Below, piece by piece: positions 1-7,801 of a DNA stretch of 64,000 nucleotides (positions are counted from its first letter, which is position 1; every line of letters begins with the position of its first letter). This DNA comes from Nesterenkonia lacusekhoensis (GTDB lineage: Bacteria > Actinomycetota > Actinomycetes > Actinomycetales > Micrococcaceae). The DNA lies in assembly GCF_017876395.1 (NCBI RefSeq), contig NZ_JAGINX010000001.1, forward strand, positions 620,001 through 684,000. The letters run 5' to 3'. The position numbers were made by a program, and so were the translations under genes. The notes below the pieces were generated by a model. That model ran no database searches. It saw nothing but the letters and a program-made list of their open reading frames with translations, and was not told the DNA's origin.

Positions 1-230
1 ACGAGATCTTCAACCTGGGCACCGGCGTGGGATCCAGCGTGCGTGAGGTGATCGACGCCGTCGAGCGGGTCACGGGCAAGGAGGTGCCGGTGACCGAGGA
101 GCCGCGGCGCGCCGGGGATCCGGCGACGCTGGTGGCCTCCGGTCATAAGGCCCGCGAGGTTCTGGGCTGGGCGCCGCGGCACAGCCTGGAGGACATCATC
201 TCCGACGCCTGGGACGCCCTGGAGAGCTGA
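1..230 (+). CDS. galE: UDP-glucose 4-epimerase, C-terminal end (partial)
   Basis: This is the last 75 or so codons of a gene that begins before the window; the reading frame is open from base 3 to the TGA at 228-230. The protein end carries the NLGTG-GxSVREVI stretch followed by an [12 protein letters not shown] segment and [13 protein letters not shown], the usual C-terminal substrate-side motifs of GalE, the short-chain-dehydrogenase-fold enzyme that interconverts UDP-glucose and UDP-galactose in the cytoplasm. The N-terminal NAD-binding part cannot be seen, so a related sugar-nucleotide epimerase is possible, but the RRxGDPA motif favours GalE. It converges on the acyl-CoA ligase gene, with a long palindrome between them. 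Confidence 0.85.
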   Translation, partial: EIFNLGTGVGSSVREVIDAVERVTGKEVPVTEEPRRAGDPATLVASGHKAREVLGWAPRHSLEDIISDAWDALES

Positions 231-233
231 CCA

Positions 234-304
234 GTTGTGTGGGCACTTTGGGGCGCTCTGAGTGATCCTCGGATGCTCAGAGCGCCCCAAAGTGCCCACA
301 CAAC
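234..304. repeat. 71-nt perfect palindrome (28-15-28), element E1
   Basis: Two 28-nt arms (234-261 and 277-304) are exact reverse complements around a 15-nt loop. The left arm opens GTTGTGTGGGC and ends TCTGA. It lies between the convergent galE and acyl-CoA ligase genes, so it could act as a bidirectional terminator, although no T-tract follows. Its geometry is identical to the elements at 6648-6718 and 7700-7770, which share the GTTGT.TGGGC opening. Its 3' flank GCGGG matches that of the 7700 element. Confidence 0.85.
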
Positions 305-369
305 GCGGGTTTGGCGGCGGCGGAGACGGCGGCGACGACGGCGACGGAACCGGGCCCGGTTGCCGAGGC

Positions 370-2220
370 TCAGCTGCTGAAGAGCGCCTCGATCTCCTCG
401 GAGAACTCCTCGAGCACCTTGTGGCGCTGCAGCTTCATCGACGGGGTCAGATGGCCCGACTCCTCTGAGAGCTCCGCCGGGACGATCTCGAACTTCCGGA
501 TGGACTCCGCGCGGGAGACCTGCTCGTTGGCGTGATCCACCGCCTGCTGGATCTCCTCGCGCACTGTGGGATCAGCCGCAGCCTCCTCCAGGCTGCGCCC
601 GTCCAGAGCCTCGGCATCCAGGGTCACCAGAGCGCCCACGAAGGGCCGGCCATCCCCGACGACGACGCACTGGGCCACCAGCCGATGGGCGCGCACCGCC
701 TCCTCCAGGGGAGTGGGCAGCACATTCTTGCCTCCTGCGGTGACGATCAGCTCCTTCTTCCGGCCGGTGATGGTCAGGAAGCCGTCGGCGTCGAGCTCAC
801 CGAGGTCACCGGTGCGGAAGAAGCCGTCGGCGTCGAAGGCCCCCAGCGTGGTCTTCTCCGCGTTGTGGTAGCCGGCGAAGACCACCGGTCCCTTCAGCAG
901 GACCTCGCCGTCCTCAGCGATCCGGACCGTGGCGCCCGGCGCCGGCAGGCCCACGGACCCGATCCGGGTGGCCTCCGGGATGTTCAACGTGATGGGAGCC
1001 GTGGACTCGGTCAGCCCGTAGCCCTCCTGGACCGGCAGCCCGATCCCGGTGAAGAAATGAGCGATCTCCGGGTTCAGCGGGGAGGACCCGGAGACGAAGT
1101 GAGTGACGTTGCCGCCCATGCGGGCGTGCAGCTTGGAATAGACCAGCTTGGCGAAGAGTGCACGCTTGGCCTTCAGTGCGGCGCTGGGGCCCGCGCCGGT
1201 TCCGGCGGCCTGGGCCTGCAGCGCCTGCGAATAGGCGATGGCAGTGGATTTGGCGCTCTCGAACATGCGGCCCTTGCCCTGCGCATGAGCGGTGGCGGAG
1301 GCGCCGTGGAAGACCTTCTCGAAGACGCGGGGGACTGCCAGCAGCCAGGTGGGACGGAACGAGCCCAGGTCCTCGGTCAGCCGCTCAGTATTGGGGCTGT
1401 GGGCGACCTGGATGCCGTGGTGCAGGCAGATCAGCTGCACGGCCCGGGCCAGTACGTGGGCCAGCGGCAGGAACAGCAGGGTCCGGGACTCGCCTTCGCC
1501 CAGGATCTCCTCGGCGAAGGGGACGAGGTTGGCGCCGCCTTCTGCGAGGTTTCGGTGGGTGATGCGCGCGCCCTTGGGCGTGCCGGTGGTCCCCGAGGTG
1601 TAGACCAGGGTGGCGACGTCGTCGAGCCCTGCGGCGGACCGAGCCTTCTCCAACAGCTCGTCCGAGACCTCCCCGCCGTGGGATGCGATGGACTCCAGGT
1701 CTGCGGTGCTGCCCATCGGCAGGATCTCGACCGCGTGGGAGACCTCCTGCACCGCGTTCTCGACGGTGGGCCGCAGCTGCTCATCGCCGATCAGGACCAG
1801 GCCCGCCTCCGAGTGGGAGAGCAGGTGGGTGATCTGACGAGCGGAGCTGGTCTCATAGATCGGGACGGAGACGGCTCCGGCGAACCAGATCGCCTGATCG
1901 ATCACGGCCCAGGAATAGCTGGTGGCCGACATGACCGCGACCCGATCCCCGGGGTTCAGGCCCAGGCCGATCAGGCCTCTGGCCGTGCGGCGGACCTGCT
2001 CCACAAAACTGGTGATGGAGACATCCACCCAGCCGCCGGCGCCGTTGGGCACCGCGTAGACAGCCTGATCCGGTGAGGCGGCCAGCAGCTCCAGCACGCC
2101 GTCGGTGACGTTGATCGAATTGTCCAGGTGCGTGACCTGCTCGGTGGAGCTCTCCGTGATGGGCGAGCCCCCAGCGGTGGCATCGGCGGGCTGCTGGGCG
2201 TGAGAGTCGGTGGAATTCAC
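370..2220 (-). CDS. Long-chain fatty-acid--CoA ligase (AMP-dependent synthetase)
   Basis: A 616-residue adenylate-forming enzyme that activates fatty acids to acyl-CoA through an acyl-AMP intermediate. The P-loop motif YTSGTTGTPKG, the GYGLTE motif, the RTGDLGELDADG stretch and the GRKKELIVTAGGKN hinge are all present and in order, and the length fits the bacterial FadD15/FACS group. The GTG start at 2220 is supported by a TAGACT box at 2232-2227 on the minus strand, only 6 nt upstream, which would give a leaderless transcript. It follows the mannosyltransferase gene on the same strand after 82 bp. The exact chain-length preference cannot be read from sequence. Confidence 0.93.
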   Translation of the reverse strand: MNSTDSHAQQPADATAGGSPITESSTEQVTHLDNSINVTDGVLELLAASPDQAVYAVPNGAGGWVDVSITSFVEQVRRTARGLIGLGLNPGDRVAVMSATSYSWAVIDQAIWFAGAVSVPIYETSSARQITHLLSHSEAGLVLIGDEQLRPTVENAVQEVSHAVEILPMGSTADLESIASHGGEVSDELLEKARSAAGLDDVATLVYTSGTTGTPKGARITHRNLAEGGANLVPFAEEILGEGESRTLLFLPLAHVLARAVQLICLHHGIQVAHSPNTERLTEDLGSFRPTWLLAVPRVFEKVFHGASATAHAQGKGRMFESAKSTAIAYSQALQAQAAGTGAGPSAALKAKRALFAKLVYSKLHARMGGNVTHFVSGSSPLNPEIAHFFTGIGLPVQEGYGLTESTAPITLNIPEATRIGSVGLPAPGATVRIAEDGEVLLKGPVVFAGYHNAEKTTLGAFDADGFFRTGDLGELDADGFLTITGRKKELIVTAGGKNVLPTPLEEAVRAHRLVAQCVVVGDGRPFVGALVTLDAEALDGRSLEEAAADPTVREEIQQAVDHANEQVSRAESIRKFEIVPAELSEESGHLTPSMKLQRHKVLEEFSEEIEALFSS

Positions 2221-2232
2221 ATGGGCAGTCTA
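2221..2232 (-). promoter_or_regulatory. Leaderless promoter -10 box of the acyl-CoA ligase gene
   Basis: On the minus strand TAGACT (2232-2227) is followed by six bases and then the GTG start. It fits the actinobacterial TANNNT -10 with transcription beginning at or next to the start codon. No convincing -35 hexamer is seen. Confidence 0.6.
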
Positions 2233-2302
2233 CCTACGCCACAGTTCTGTTCCACAGTAGGGGCTGAGGGTGGGGCTGAGGTGAGATCTGACCAGCGTCG
2301 GC

Positions 2303-3880
2303 TCAGATCCAGGACGGCAGCCACATCCGCAGCCGCCATTGGTCGGTGGGGAGGAGCTCGCCGGTCCACAGGGGCAGGAAGAACACGGAGACCGCTGTGG
2401 CCAGCAGGACGAAGCAGAGCACGATCACTGTGTTGCGCCGCTGCAGCTCGCGATGCTGTCTCCGACCGGAACTGTGGCCTGCTCGCAGGACCAGGGCGGC
2501 CAGCACCACCACAGTGAGGATGACGAACGGGTGGAAGCTGATCGTATAGAAGAAGAACATCGTGCGGTCTGGGAACAGCAGCCACACCGCACACCCGCCG
2601 GCGTAGCCGGCCAGGATCGCGCCGTAGCGCCAGTCCCTGCGGCCCAGCCACAGCAGCAGCACCACCACGACGCCGATCAGTGCGGTCCACCAGATCAGCG
2701 GGTTGGCCAGATCCAGGATGGCTGAGGAGCAGGACTCCGCCCGGCAGAGCGCCTCATCGCCCCATGGGACGGTCTCACCCTGCTCATAGGACTGGTAGTG
2801 CATGGAGACCGGACGGCCCATGAACAGCCAGGTCCAGGGGGAGGAGGCGTAGTCGTGACCGTCGGTCAGACCCTGATGAAAGCTCGTAGCCTCAGTGTGA
2901 TACGCCCACAGCGACCGCAGCGGGCCGGGGACCAGCGAGCCCAGCCCTTCGGCGGCATGCTGGGTGTGCCATTGCCGATGCGAGCCGGACGAGGTCATCA
3001 GCCAGCCGGCCCAGGAACTCACATAGGTCGCCAGGATCAGCGGCAGCACAGTGACCGCAGCCCACGGCAGATCCCGGGTCAGACCGCTGAGAGCCCAGCG
3101 CCGGATGCCTGCGGCGCGGCGGGCCTGCAGATCCCACAGCACCACCATGAGACCGAACACGGCGACGAAGGCCAGCGCGGAGAGCTTGACCGCCGTGGCC
3201 GCACCGAGCAGGATTCCAGCGGCGAAGAGCCAGGGGCGCCAGAGCAGCCAGGGCCCGGTGTGACGCGGCCCGGTGTGACCTTGGGGCGGGTCTGGCCGGG
3301 CGTGGACCCAGGCGGCCAGTCGGCGTCGGGTGCTGTACCGGTCCATCAGCAGGGCGCCGAAGGCGGCCAGGATGAAGAGCATCAGGAAGATGTCCAGCAT
3401 GGCCACCCGGCTCATCACCAGGTGGTGTCCTTCCACAGCGGTCAGCACGCCGGCCACTGCACCCAGGAATACGGAGCGGAACATCCGCTGAGCGATCAGG
3501 GTGATCAGCAGGACGCTCAGCGTTCCGGCGACGGCGGCAGAGACGCGCCAGCCGAAGCCCGATTCGAACCCGAAGAGGTGGATCCCTAGGGCGATCAGCC
3601 ATTTGCCCAGCGGAGGATGGACCACGTAGGAACCCTCGTCCGTGGGTGCGGCGGTGCCGGCGAGCCACATGTCATCGGCGCCCTCGGGCCAGACCAGCTC
3701 ATGACCTGCCAGCAGCAGGGCGTAGGCGTCTTTGGCGTAGTAGGTCTCGTCGAAGATCAGCAGATGCGGGTCGTCCAGACCGCGCAGGCGCAGGGCTGCA
3801 GCCAGCACAACGATGAGCAGCGGCACCAGCCAGCCCCAGAGTCCCGGGCGGTAGGGCCGCGCACCCAGCTTCTCCTCCAT
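2303..3880 (-). CDS. pmt: Dolichyl-phosphate-mannose--protein mannosyltransferase (PMT family)
   Basis: A 525-residue polytopic membrane glycosyltransferase that transfers mannose from a polyprenyl-phosphate donor to Ser/Thr of exported proteins at the Sec translocon. It starts with a short cytoplasmic tail, a first membrane helix (about residues 14-30), and then the diagnostic first-loop acidic motif FDETYYAKDAY followed by VHPPLGKWLIALG. About ten hydrophobic helices follow. The ATG at 3880 is chosen because a TAGCAT -10 box lies 8 nt upstream and the reading frame further upstream overlaps rsmI. Its divergent pairing with rsmI matches the Rv1002c/Rv1003 arrangement of mycobacteria. Confidence 0.92.
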   Translation of the reverse strand: MEEKLGARPYRPGLWGWLVPLLIVVLAAALRLRGLDDPHLLIFDETYYAKDAYALLLAGHELVWPEGADDMWLAGTAAPTDEGSYVVHPPLGKWLIALGIHLFGFESGFGWRVSAAVAGTLSVLLITLIAQRMFRSVFLGAVAGVLTAVEGHHLVMSRVAMLDIFLMLFILAAFGALLMDRYSTRRRLAAWVHARPDPPQGHTGPRHTGPWLLWRPWLFAAGILLGAATAVKLSALAFVAVFGLMVVLWDLQARRAAGIRRWALSGLTRDLPWAAVTVLPLILATYVSSWAGWLMTSSGSHRQWHTQHAAEGLGSLVPGPLRSLWAYHTEATSFHQGLTDGHDYASSPWTWLFMGRPVSMHYQSYEQGETVPWGDEALCRAESCSSAILDLANPLIWWTALIGVVVVLLLWLGRRDWRYGAILAGYAGGCAVWLLFPDRTMFFFYTISFHPFVILTVVVLAALVLRAGHSSGRRQHRELQRRNTVIVLCFVLLATAVSVFFLPLWTGELLPTDQWRLRMWLPSWI

Positions 3881-3901
3881 CGTCGCTATGCTACTTGCAC
3901 C
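3881..3901. promoter_or_regulatory. Shared divergent promoter of pmt and rsmI (21-bp intergenic)
   Basis: Only 21 bp separate the two divergent ATG codons. TATGCT (3887-3892, plus) lies 9 nt before rsmI, and TAGCAT (3894-3889 read on minus) lies 8 nt before pmt, so the two -10 boxes overlap. Both genes would then be transcribed leaderless from one melting region. Confidence 0.55.
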
Positions 3902-4783
3902 ATGGGACATGACACCGACTCCCTCTGGGAGACACCCATCGTGCTGGCCGCGACTCCGATCGGGAACCTGGGCGATGCCACTGACCGACTGCGACGACTG
4001 CTGCTGAGCGCCGAGATCGTCGCTGCTGAGGACACCCGCAGGGCTCGGCATCTCTGCCAGGCCCTGGGGATCACCGCACCAGGGCGCTTTGTGAGCCTGC
4101 ACGAACACAATGAAGCCTCACGGGCCCAGGAGATCCTGGCTGCGGCAGAGGAGGGAACTACGGTGCTGGTGGTCTCCGACGCCGGCATGCCGGCCGTCTC
4201 GGATCCGGGGTTCCGCCTGGTCAGCGCGGCCATCGAAGCCGGTGTGGGGGTCACTGTGGCCCCGGGTGCCTCAGCTGTTACCACGGCCTTGGCGCTGTCC
4301 GGTCTGCCCACTGACTGCTTCACCTTCGCCGGGTTCCTGCCGCGGAAGGCCAGCGACCGGCGTCGTCTGCTCGAGCGCCTGGCTGGGGAGGACTGGACCA
4401 CAGTGCTCTTCGAGTCGCCACACCGGGTCACGGCGACGCTGGAGGAGATGGCCCGCGAGCTCGGCCCCACGCGTCCCGTGGCCCTGTGCCGGGAGCTGAC
4501 CAAACGGCACGAGGAGGTGCTCCGGGGCAGCCTCGGTGAGCTGGCGGAGGCCCTGGCCCAACGGCAGGAGCAGGGCTCGGTGAAGGGTGAGATCGTTCTG
4601 GTGCTCGGTGGGGCGGATCTGGCTGAGAGCGGCGTCGAGCCTTCCCTGGAGGAGCTGGCTCAGCAGGTGCTCGACCGTGCCGCGGCGGGGGAGAAGCTCA
4701 AAGCGGCGGCTAAGGAGATCGCAGACGGGCGCACCGTGAGCTCCAGGGAGCTCTACGACGCGGCACTGGCGCTGCGCACCTGA
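3902..4783 (+). CDS. rsmI: 16S rRNA (cytidine(1402)-2'-O)-methyltransferase
   Basis: A 293-residue SAM-dependent tetrapyrrole-methylase-fold enzyme that 2'-O-methylates C1402 in the decoding centre of 16S rRNA. The N-terminal VLAATPIGNLGDATDR signature, EDTRR, the VVSDAGMPAVSDPG loop and FESPHRV are all present. The ATG at 3902 is chosen because the family motif begins 11 residues later and a -10 box sits just upstream. In most actinobacteria metG and tatD follow; here a transporter and a nuclease-like gene intervene before tatD. Confidence 0.95.
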   Translation: MGHDTDSLWETPIVLAATPIGNLGDATDRLRRLLLSAEIVAAEDTRRARHLCQALGITAPGRFVSLHEHNEASRAQEILAAAEEGTTVLVVSDAGMPAVSDPGFRLVSAAIEAGVGVTVAPGASAVTTALALSGLPTDCFTFAGFLPRKASDRRRLLERLAGEDWTTVLFESPHRVTATLEEMARELGPTRPVALCRELTKRHEEVLRGSLGELAEALAQRQEQGSVKGEIVLVLGGADLAESGVEPSLEELAQQVLDRAAAGEKLKAAAKEIADGRTVSSRELYDAALALRT

Positions 4784-4877
4784 GATCCCCGGCGCGGAGG
4801 CCGCAATGATCCTCTCGCCGCAACACTGAGGAAACATATTCGTTGCTCACGGCAAACTGGCCGAAACGCGCGCTGGC

Positions 4878-4912
4878 TAGATTATTGCTCTACGAGCGAG
4901 TAATGTCTCGCT
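4878..4912 (+). promoter_or_regulatory. Candidate promoter and leader dyad of the amino-acid symporter
   Basis: A TAGATT -10-like box (4878-4883) is followed by the inverted repeat AGCGAG-TAATGT-CTCGCT at 4895-4912, which would lie at the start of the transcript or serve as an operator. The start codon is 52 bp further on. No regulator gene is adjacent, so the function is inferred only. Confidence 0.35.
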
Positions 4913-4964
4913 ACATTGTGAGGTGAAACACACTCGCACCGAGCATTCGTGAGGAATGAGACAC

Positions 4965-6536
4965 ATGAGCACTACAGATTCGCCGCTGTTCGCGGCGGCT
5001 GCAGGGGACGAACAGTCCGCGGTCCAGGGGATCGCGGAGACCATCGACGGATGGTTCGCGAGCATCAACGAGGTGCTGGGCGCGATCATCTTCGCCGAAG
5101 TGCCCATCGGGGATACCCAAGCCCAGGTCGTGGTGCTGTGGTCGATCTTCGCGGCCGTCGCATTCTCGATCTACTTCGGCTTCGTCCAGCTGCGCACCCC
5201 GAAGGTGAGCTTGGAGACGGTGCGGGGCCGGTGGACCACAGACAAGGACCCCGGGGAGGTCACCCACTTCCAGGCGCTCACGTCCGCGACTGCGGCCACC
5301 GTGGGCCTGGGCAACATCGCCGGAGTGGCCGCGGCAGTCTCCATGGGCGGGCCCGGCGCCACCTTCTGGATGATCCTGGCCGGCATCTTCGGCATGTGCA
5401 CCAAATTCGTGGAGTGCACCCTCGGCGTGAAGTACCGCTATATCGATGAGGACGGCGTCGTCCACGGCGGCCCATTCCAGTACCTGAAGGTCGCCTTCGC
5501 CAAGCTCGGCCGCATCCCCGTGGCCATCATCACCGGCATCTTCGCCGTGGCGATCATCCTCTTCGGCGTGGTCGGCGGCGGCATGTTCCAGTCCAACCAG
5601 GCCTACTCGCAGCTGCGCGCCGCCACCGGCGGCGAGGACGGCTTCTTCGGCAACGAGATCGTGGCCCTGATCTTCGGCATCATCTTCGCCGCGCTGGTCG
5701 GCGTCGTGATCATCGGTGGCATCAAGTCCATCGGCAACGTCACCGCCAAGCTGGTCCCGGCCATGGCCGCGGTCTACGTGGCGGCCTGCCTGGTCGTCAT
5801 CGGCGCGAACTTCAGCCAGATCCCGTCGGCCGTGGGCGCGATCTTCGAGGGCGCCTTCTCCCCGGAGGGCATCCAGGGCGGCGTGCTCGGCGTGATCATC
5901 ATCGGTGTCATGCGTGCGGCGTTCTCCAACGAGGCCGGCATCGGCTCGGCTCCGATCGCTCACTCGGCGGTCAAGACCCGTCGCCCGGTCTCAGAGGGCT
6001 TCACCGCCATCCTCGAGCCCTTCATCGACACCGTGGTGGTCTGCACCATGACCGCCCTGGTGATCATCTTCGCCTGGCCGCCGGAGTACGACGAGGCCCT
6101 GGCCGCCGGCGAGGGCGATGTGGCGCTGACCTCCGCGGCGTTCAACACCTTCATTCCCGGGTTCGACGTCATCCTGACCGTCGCGGTGCTGCTCTTCGCC
6201 TTCTCCACGGTGATCACCTGGTCCTACTACGGCATCCAGGCCTGGCGCCATCTCTTCGGCAAGAGCCAGCTCTCGGACACGCTGTTCCGGGTGTTCGTGC
6301 TGGTGCTGATCGTGACGGGCTGCCTGGTGACCGTGGGCAACATCTTCGAGATCGCCGACTCGGCGCTGTTCGCCTGCATCTTCATCAACGTCCTCGGCTG
6401 CGCGATCCTCGCGCCGCGGGTCAAGGAGGAGATGAAGCAGTACCTGGCCGACCGCAAGGCCGGCCGGCTCCTGGAGGACCCGGAACCCCTGCCGCACCAG
6501 ATCAAGGAGCAGCAGAAGGTCGACGCCGAGCGGTGA
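4965..6536 (+). CDS. Sodium:alanine/glycine symporter (AGCS family)
   Basis: A 523-residue integral membrane transporter of the AGCS family, which imports alanine or glycine with sodium. The family signature around ALTSATAATVGLGNIAGVA and the later NEAGIGSAPIAHSA motif are intact, with about ten hydrophobic helices. Two in-frame ATGs occur; the second (4965) is preferred because GAGGA at 4951-4955 is 9 nt upstream, whereas it touches the first (4956). A strong terminator follows, so it is probably monocistronic. It occupies, with the next gene, the place where metG is usually found. Confidence 0.92.
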   Translation: MSTTDSPLFAAAAGDEQSAVQGIAETIDGWFASINEVLGAIIFAEVPIGDTQAQVVVLWSIFAAVAFSIYFGFVQLRTPKVSLETVRGRWTTDKDPGEVTHFQALTSATAATVGLGNIAGVAAAVSMGGPGATFWMILAGIFGMCTKFVECTLGVKYRYIDEDGVVHGGPFQYLKVAFAKLGRIPVAIITGIFAVAIILFGVVGGGMFQSNQAYSQLRAATGGEDGFFGNEIVALIFGIIFAALVGVVIIGGIKSIGNVTAKLVPAMAAVYVAACLVVIGANFSQIPSAVGAIFEGAFSPEGIQGGVLGVIIIGVMRAAFSNEAGIGSAPIAHSAVKTRRPVSEGFTAILEPFIDTVVVCTMTALVIIFAWPPEYDEALAAGEGDVALTSAAFNTFIPGFDVILTVAVLLFAFSTVITWSYYGIQAWRHLFGKSQLSDTLFRVFVLVLIVTGCLVTVGNIFEIADSALFACIFINVLGCAILAPRVKEEMKQYLADRKAGRLLEDPEPLPHQIKEQQKVDAER

Positions 6537-6571
6537 GCCGCCGGCCCTCCGGATAACACCAGGAGATTCAG

Positions 6572-6621
6572 GTGCCCCGCGGGGTGGGCCGGTACGCCGG
6601 TCCCTCCCGCGGGGCACTTTT
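6572..6621 (+). terminator. Rho-independent terminator of the symporter gene
   Basis: GTGCCCCGCGGG (6572-6583) pairs with CCCGCGGGGCAC (6606-6617). A CCGG/CCGG inner stem lies between them, and TTTTCT follows immediately. This is the best-formed intrinsic terminator in the window. Confidence 0.85.
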
Positions 6622-6647
6622 CTGCCCTGGCGCGTTCTCACCCCCGA

Positions 6648-6718
6648 GTTGTTTGGGCGAAGACTTGCCGTCTCAGAAGGATTTCAGGCGTGAGACGGCA
6701 AGTCTTCGCCCAAACAAC
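6648..6718. repeat. 71-nt perfect palindrome (28-15-28), element E2
   Basis: The arms 6648-6675 and 6691-6718 are exact reverse complements around a 15-nt loop. The left arm opens GTTGTTTGGGCGAAGA and ends GTCTCA. It differs from the element at 7700-7770 at only two of 28 left-arm positions. It lies 54 bp upstream of the DUF559 gene and after the symporter terminator, so it is not needed for termination there. Outer C5/G5 runs could extend the stem past a GA bulge. Confidence 0.9.
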
Positions 6719-6772
6719 GGGGGCTGTGGAGAACTCCCGCCGCTGCTTTCCGTTTCTCGGCAGAATCAGGGC

Positions 6773-7699
6773 ATGCGTCGCCCCGAGGCCCTGCCCCAGA
6801 GATGGAATGGCTGTACCCTCACCCCTGCTCTCCTGCGGGCCGAGGGGATCCACCCGCAGCGACTGCGCCGGGCTGACACCGACCGCGTCTTCTACGGGTT
6901 CTATCGCCAGGACGCAGACCAGCTGACCTTGGGGATGAGGGCTGTGCTGCTCGCCGAGGAGCTGCCGGACTGCGTGGTCTCCGACGTCACGGCTGCCCGC
7001 GTGCTGGGCCTGCACCTTCCCTGGGAGGTCGCCCGCGACGACGCCGTCCACCTCACTCAGCCTGCGGGCACCGCGCGCCGCATCCGCCGGCACGGTGTGA
7101 CCAGTCACCGACGAGAGCTTCGAGAGGGGCAGGTCATGCTGATCGGGGGCGTGCCGGTCACGACGCCGGCGCGGACCTGGTTCGACCTCGCGGCTCGGTG
7201 TTCGCTGACCAGCGTGGTCGCCTTCGGGGACCAGTTGGTGCGTCAGCCGCGGCAGAGGTTCGAGGGCCGGGACGAACCCTTCGCTTCGCTGAGGGAGTTG
7301 GTCGGCGTCGTCGAAGAGGCCGGACGGGTGCCGGGCAAGGCCCGGGCGAAGGAAGCGCTGGGACTGATCCGCGTGGGGGCGGACTCGTTCAAAGAGACGG
7401 AGCTGCGGCTGGCTCTGGTGGATGCTGGCCTGCCCGAGCCGGAGCTGCAGGTGCCGGCGGATCCGGCGGATCCGTTCAGCCACCCGGCGGATATGGGCTA
7501 TCCCGGGCTGAAGATCGCCATCCAGTATGACGGTGGGACGCACTTCGACCCTGACCAGCAGCGACGAAACCAGCGGCGGGACAACGACTTCCATGCCCAG
7601 GGGTGGCTGCTGCTCTGCTACAACAGCTCAGATGCGCAGAACGGTTTCCGTCGTGCGGTCTCGCAGGTTCGATCAGCAGTCCGCCTCCGTGCCACTTGA
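6773..7699 (+). CDS. DUF559-type protein with Vsr/PD-(D/E)XK nuclease-like C-terminus and AbiEi-like N-terminus
   Basis: A 308-residue protein. The N-terminal 150 residues resemble the AbiEi-like region often found in actinobacterial DUF559 proteins. The C-terminal 100 residues carry the restriction-endonuclease-like core: FKETELRLALVDAGL, then an Asp in PADMGYPG, LKIAIQYDGGTHF, and RRNQRRDNDF before GWLLL. The residue that is commonly Glu in E-Y-D-G is Gln here, so catalysis is uncertain. ATG 6773 is preferred because upstream in-frame starts would translate through a terminator and a palindrome. The gene is bracketed by near-identical palindromes, the second starting one base after the stop. 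Its role is unknown. Confidence 0.75.
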   Translation: MRRPEALPQRWNGCTLTPALLRAEGIHPQRLRRADTDRVFYGFYRQDADQLTLGMRAVLLAEELPDCVVSDVTAARVLGLHLPWEVARDDAVHLTQPAGTARRIRRHGVTSHRRELREGQVMLIGGVPVTTPARTWFDLAARCSLTSVVAFGDQLVRQPRQRFEGRDEPFASLRELVGVVEEAGRVPGKARAKEALGLIRVGADSFKETELRLALVDAGLPEPELQVPADPADPFSHPADMGYPGLKIAIQYDGGTHFDPDQQRRNQRRDNDFHAQGWLLLCYNSSDAQNGFRRAVSQVRSAVRLRAT

Positions 7700-7770
7700 G
7701 TTGTTTGGGCGAAGAGTTGCTGTCTCAGGGTCGAAATCCCGCTGAGACGGCAACTCTTCGCCCAAACAAC
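7700..7770. repeat. 71-nt palindrome (28-15-28), element E3
   Basis: Arms 7700-7727 and 7743-7770 pair with a single T:G mismatch (7721/7749) around a 15-nt loop. It begins immediately after the DUF559 stop codon and ends 17 bp before the tatD -10 box. Together with E2 it forms long inverted-repeat borders around the DUF559 gene. No T-tract follows the stem. Confidence 0.9.
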
Positions 7771-7787
7771 GCGGGGAGCAGCCCCGG

Positions 7788-7801
7788 TAGAGTGGGGGAC
7801 C
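7788..7801 (+). promoter_or_regulatory. -10 box of the tatD-ksgA operon
   Basis: TAGAGT at 7788-7793 precedes the GTG start by 8 nt, consistent with leaderless or near-leaderless transcription. It gives tatD its own promoter downstream of the palindrome. Confidence 0.55.

Noticed and set aside
532-2076. 514-codon open frame antisense to the acyl-CoA ligase gene
   Set aside because: Low-complexity translation without motifs, fully opposite a well-conserved enzyme; long antisense frames are expected at this GC content.
6572-6772. Extended N-terminus of the DUF559 protein
   Set aside because: It would start inside a terminator hairpin and translate through the palindrome E2; the family-like N-terminus begins at 6773.
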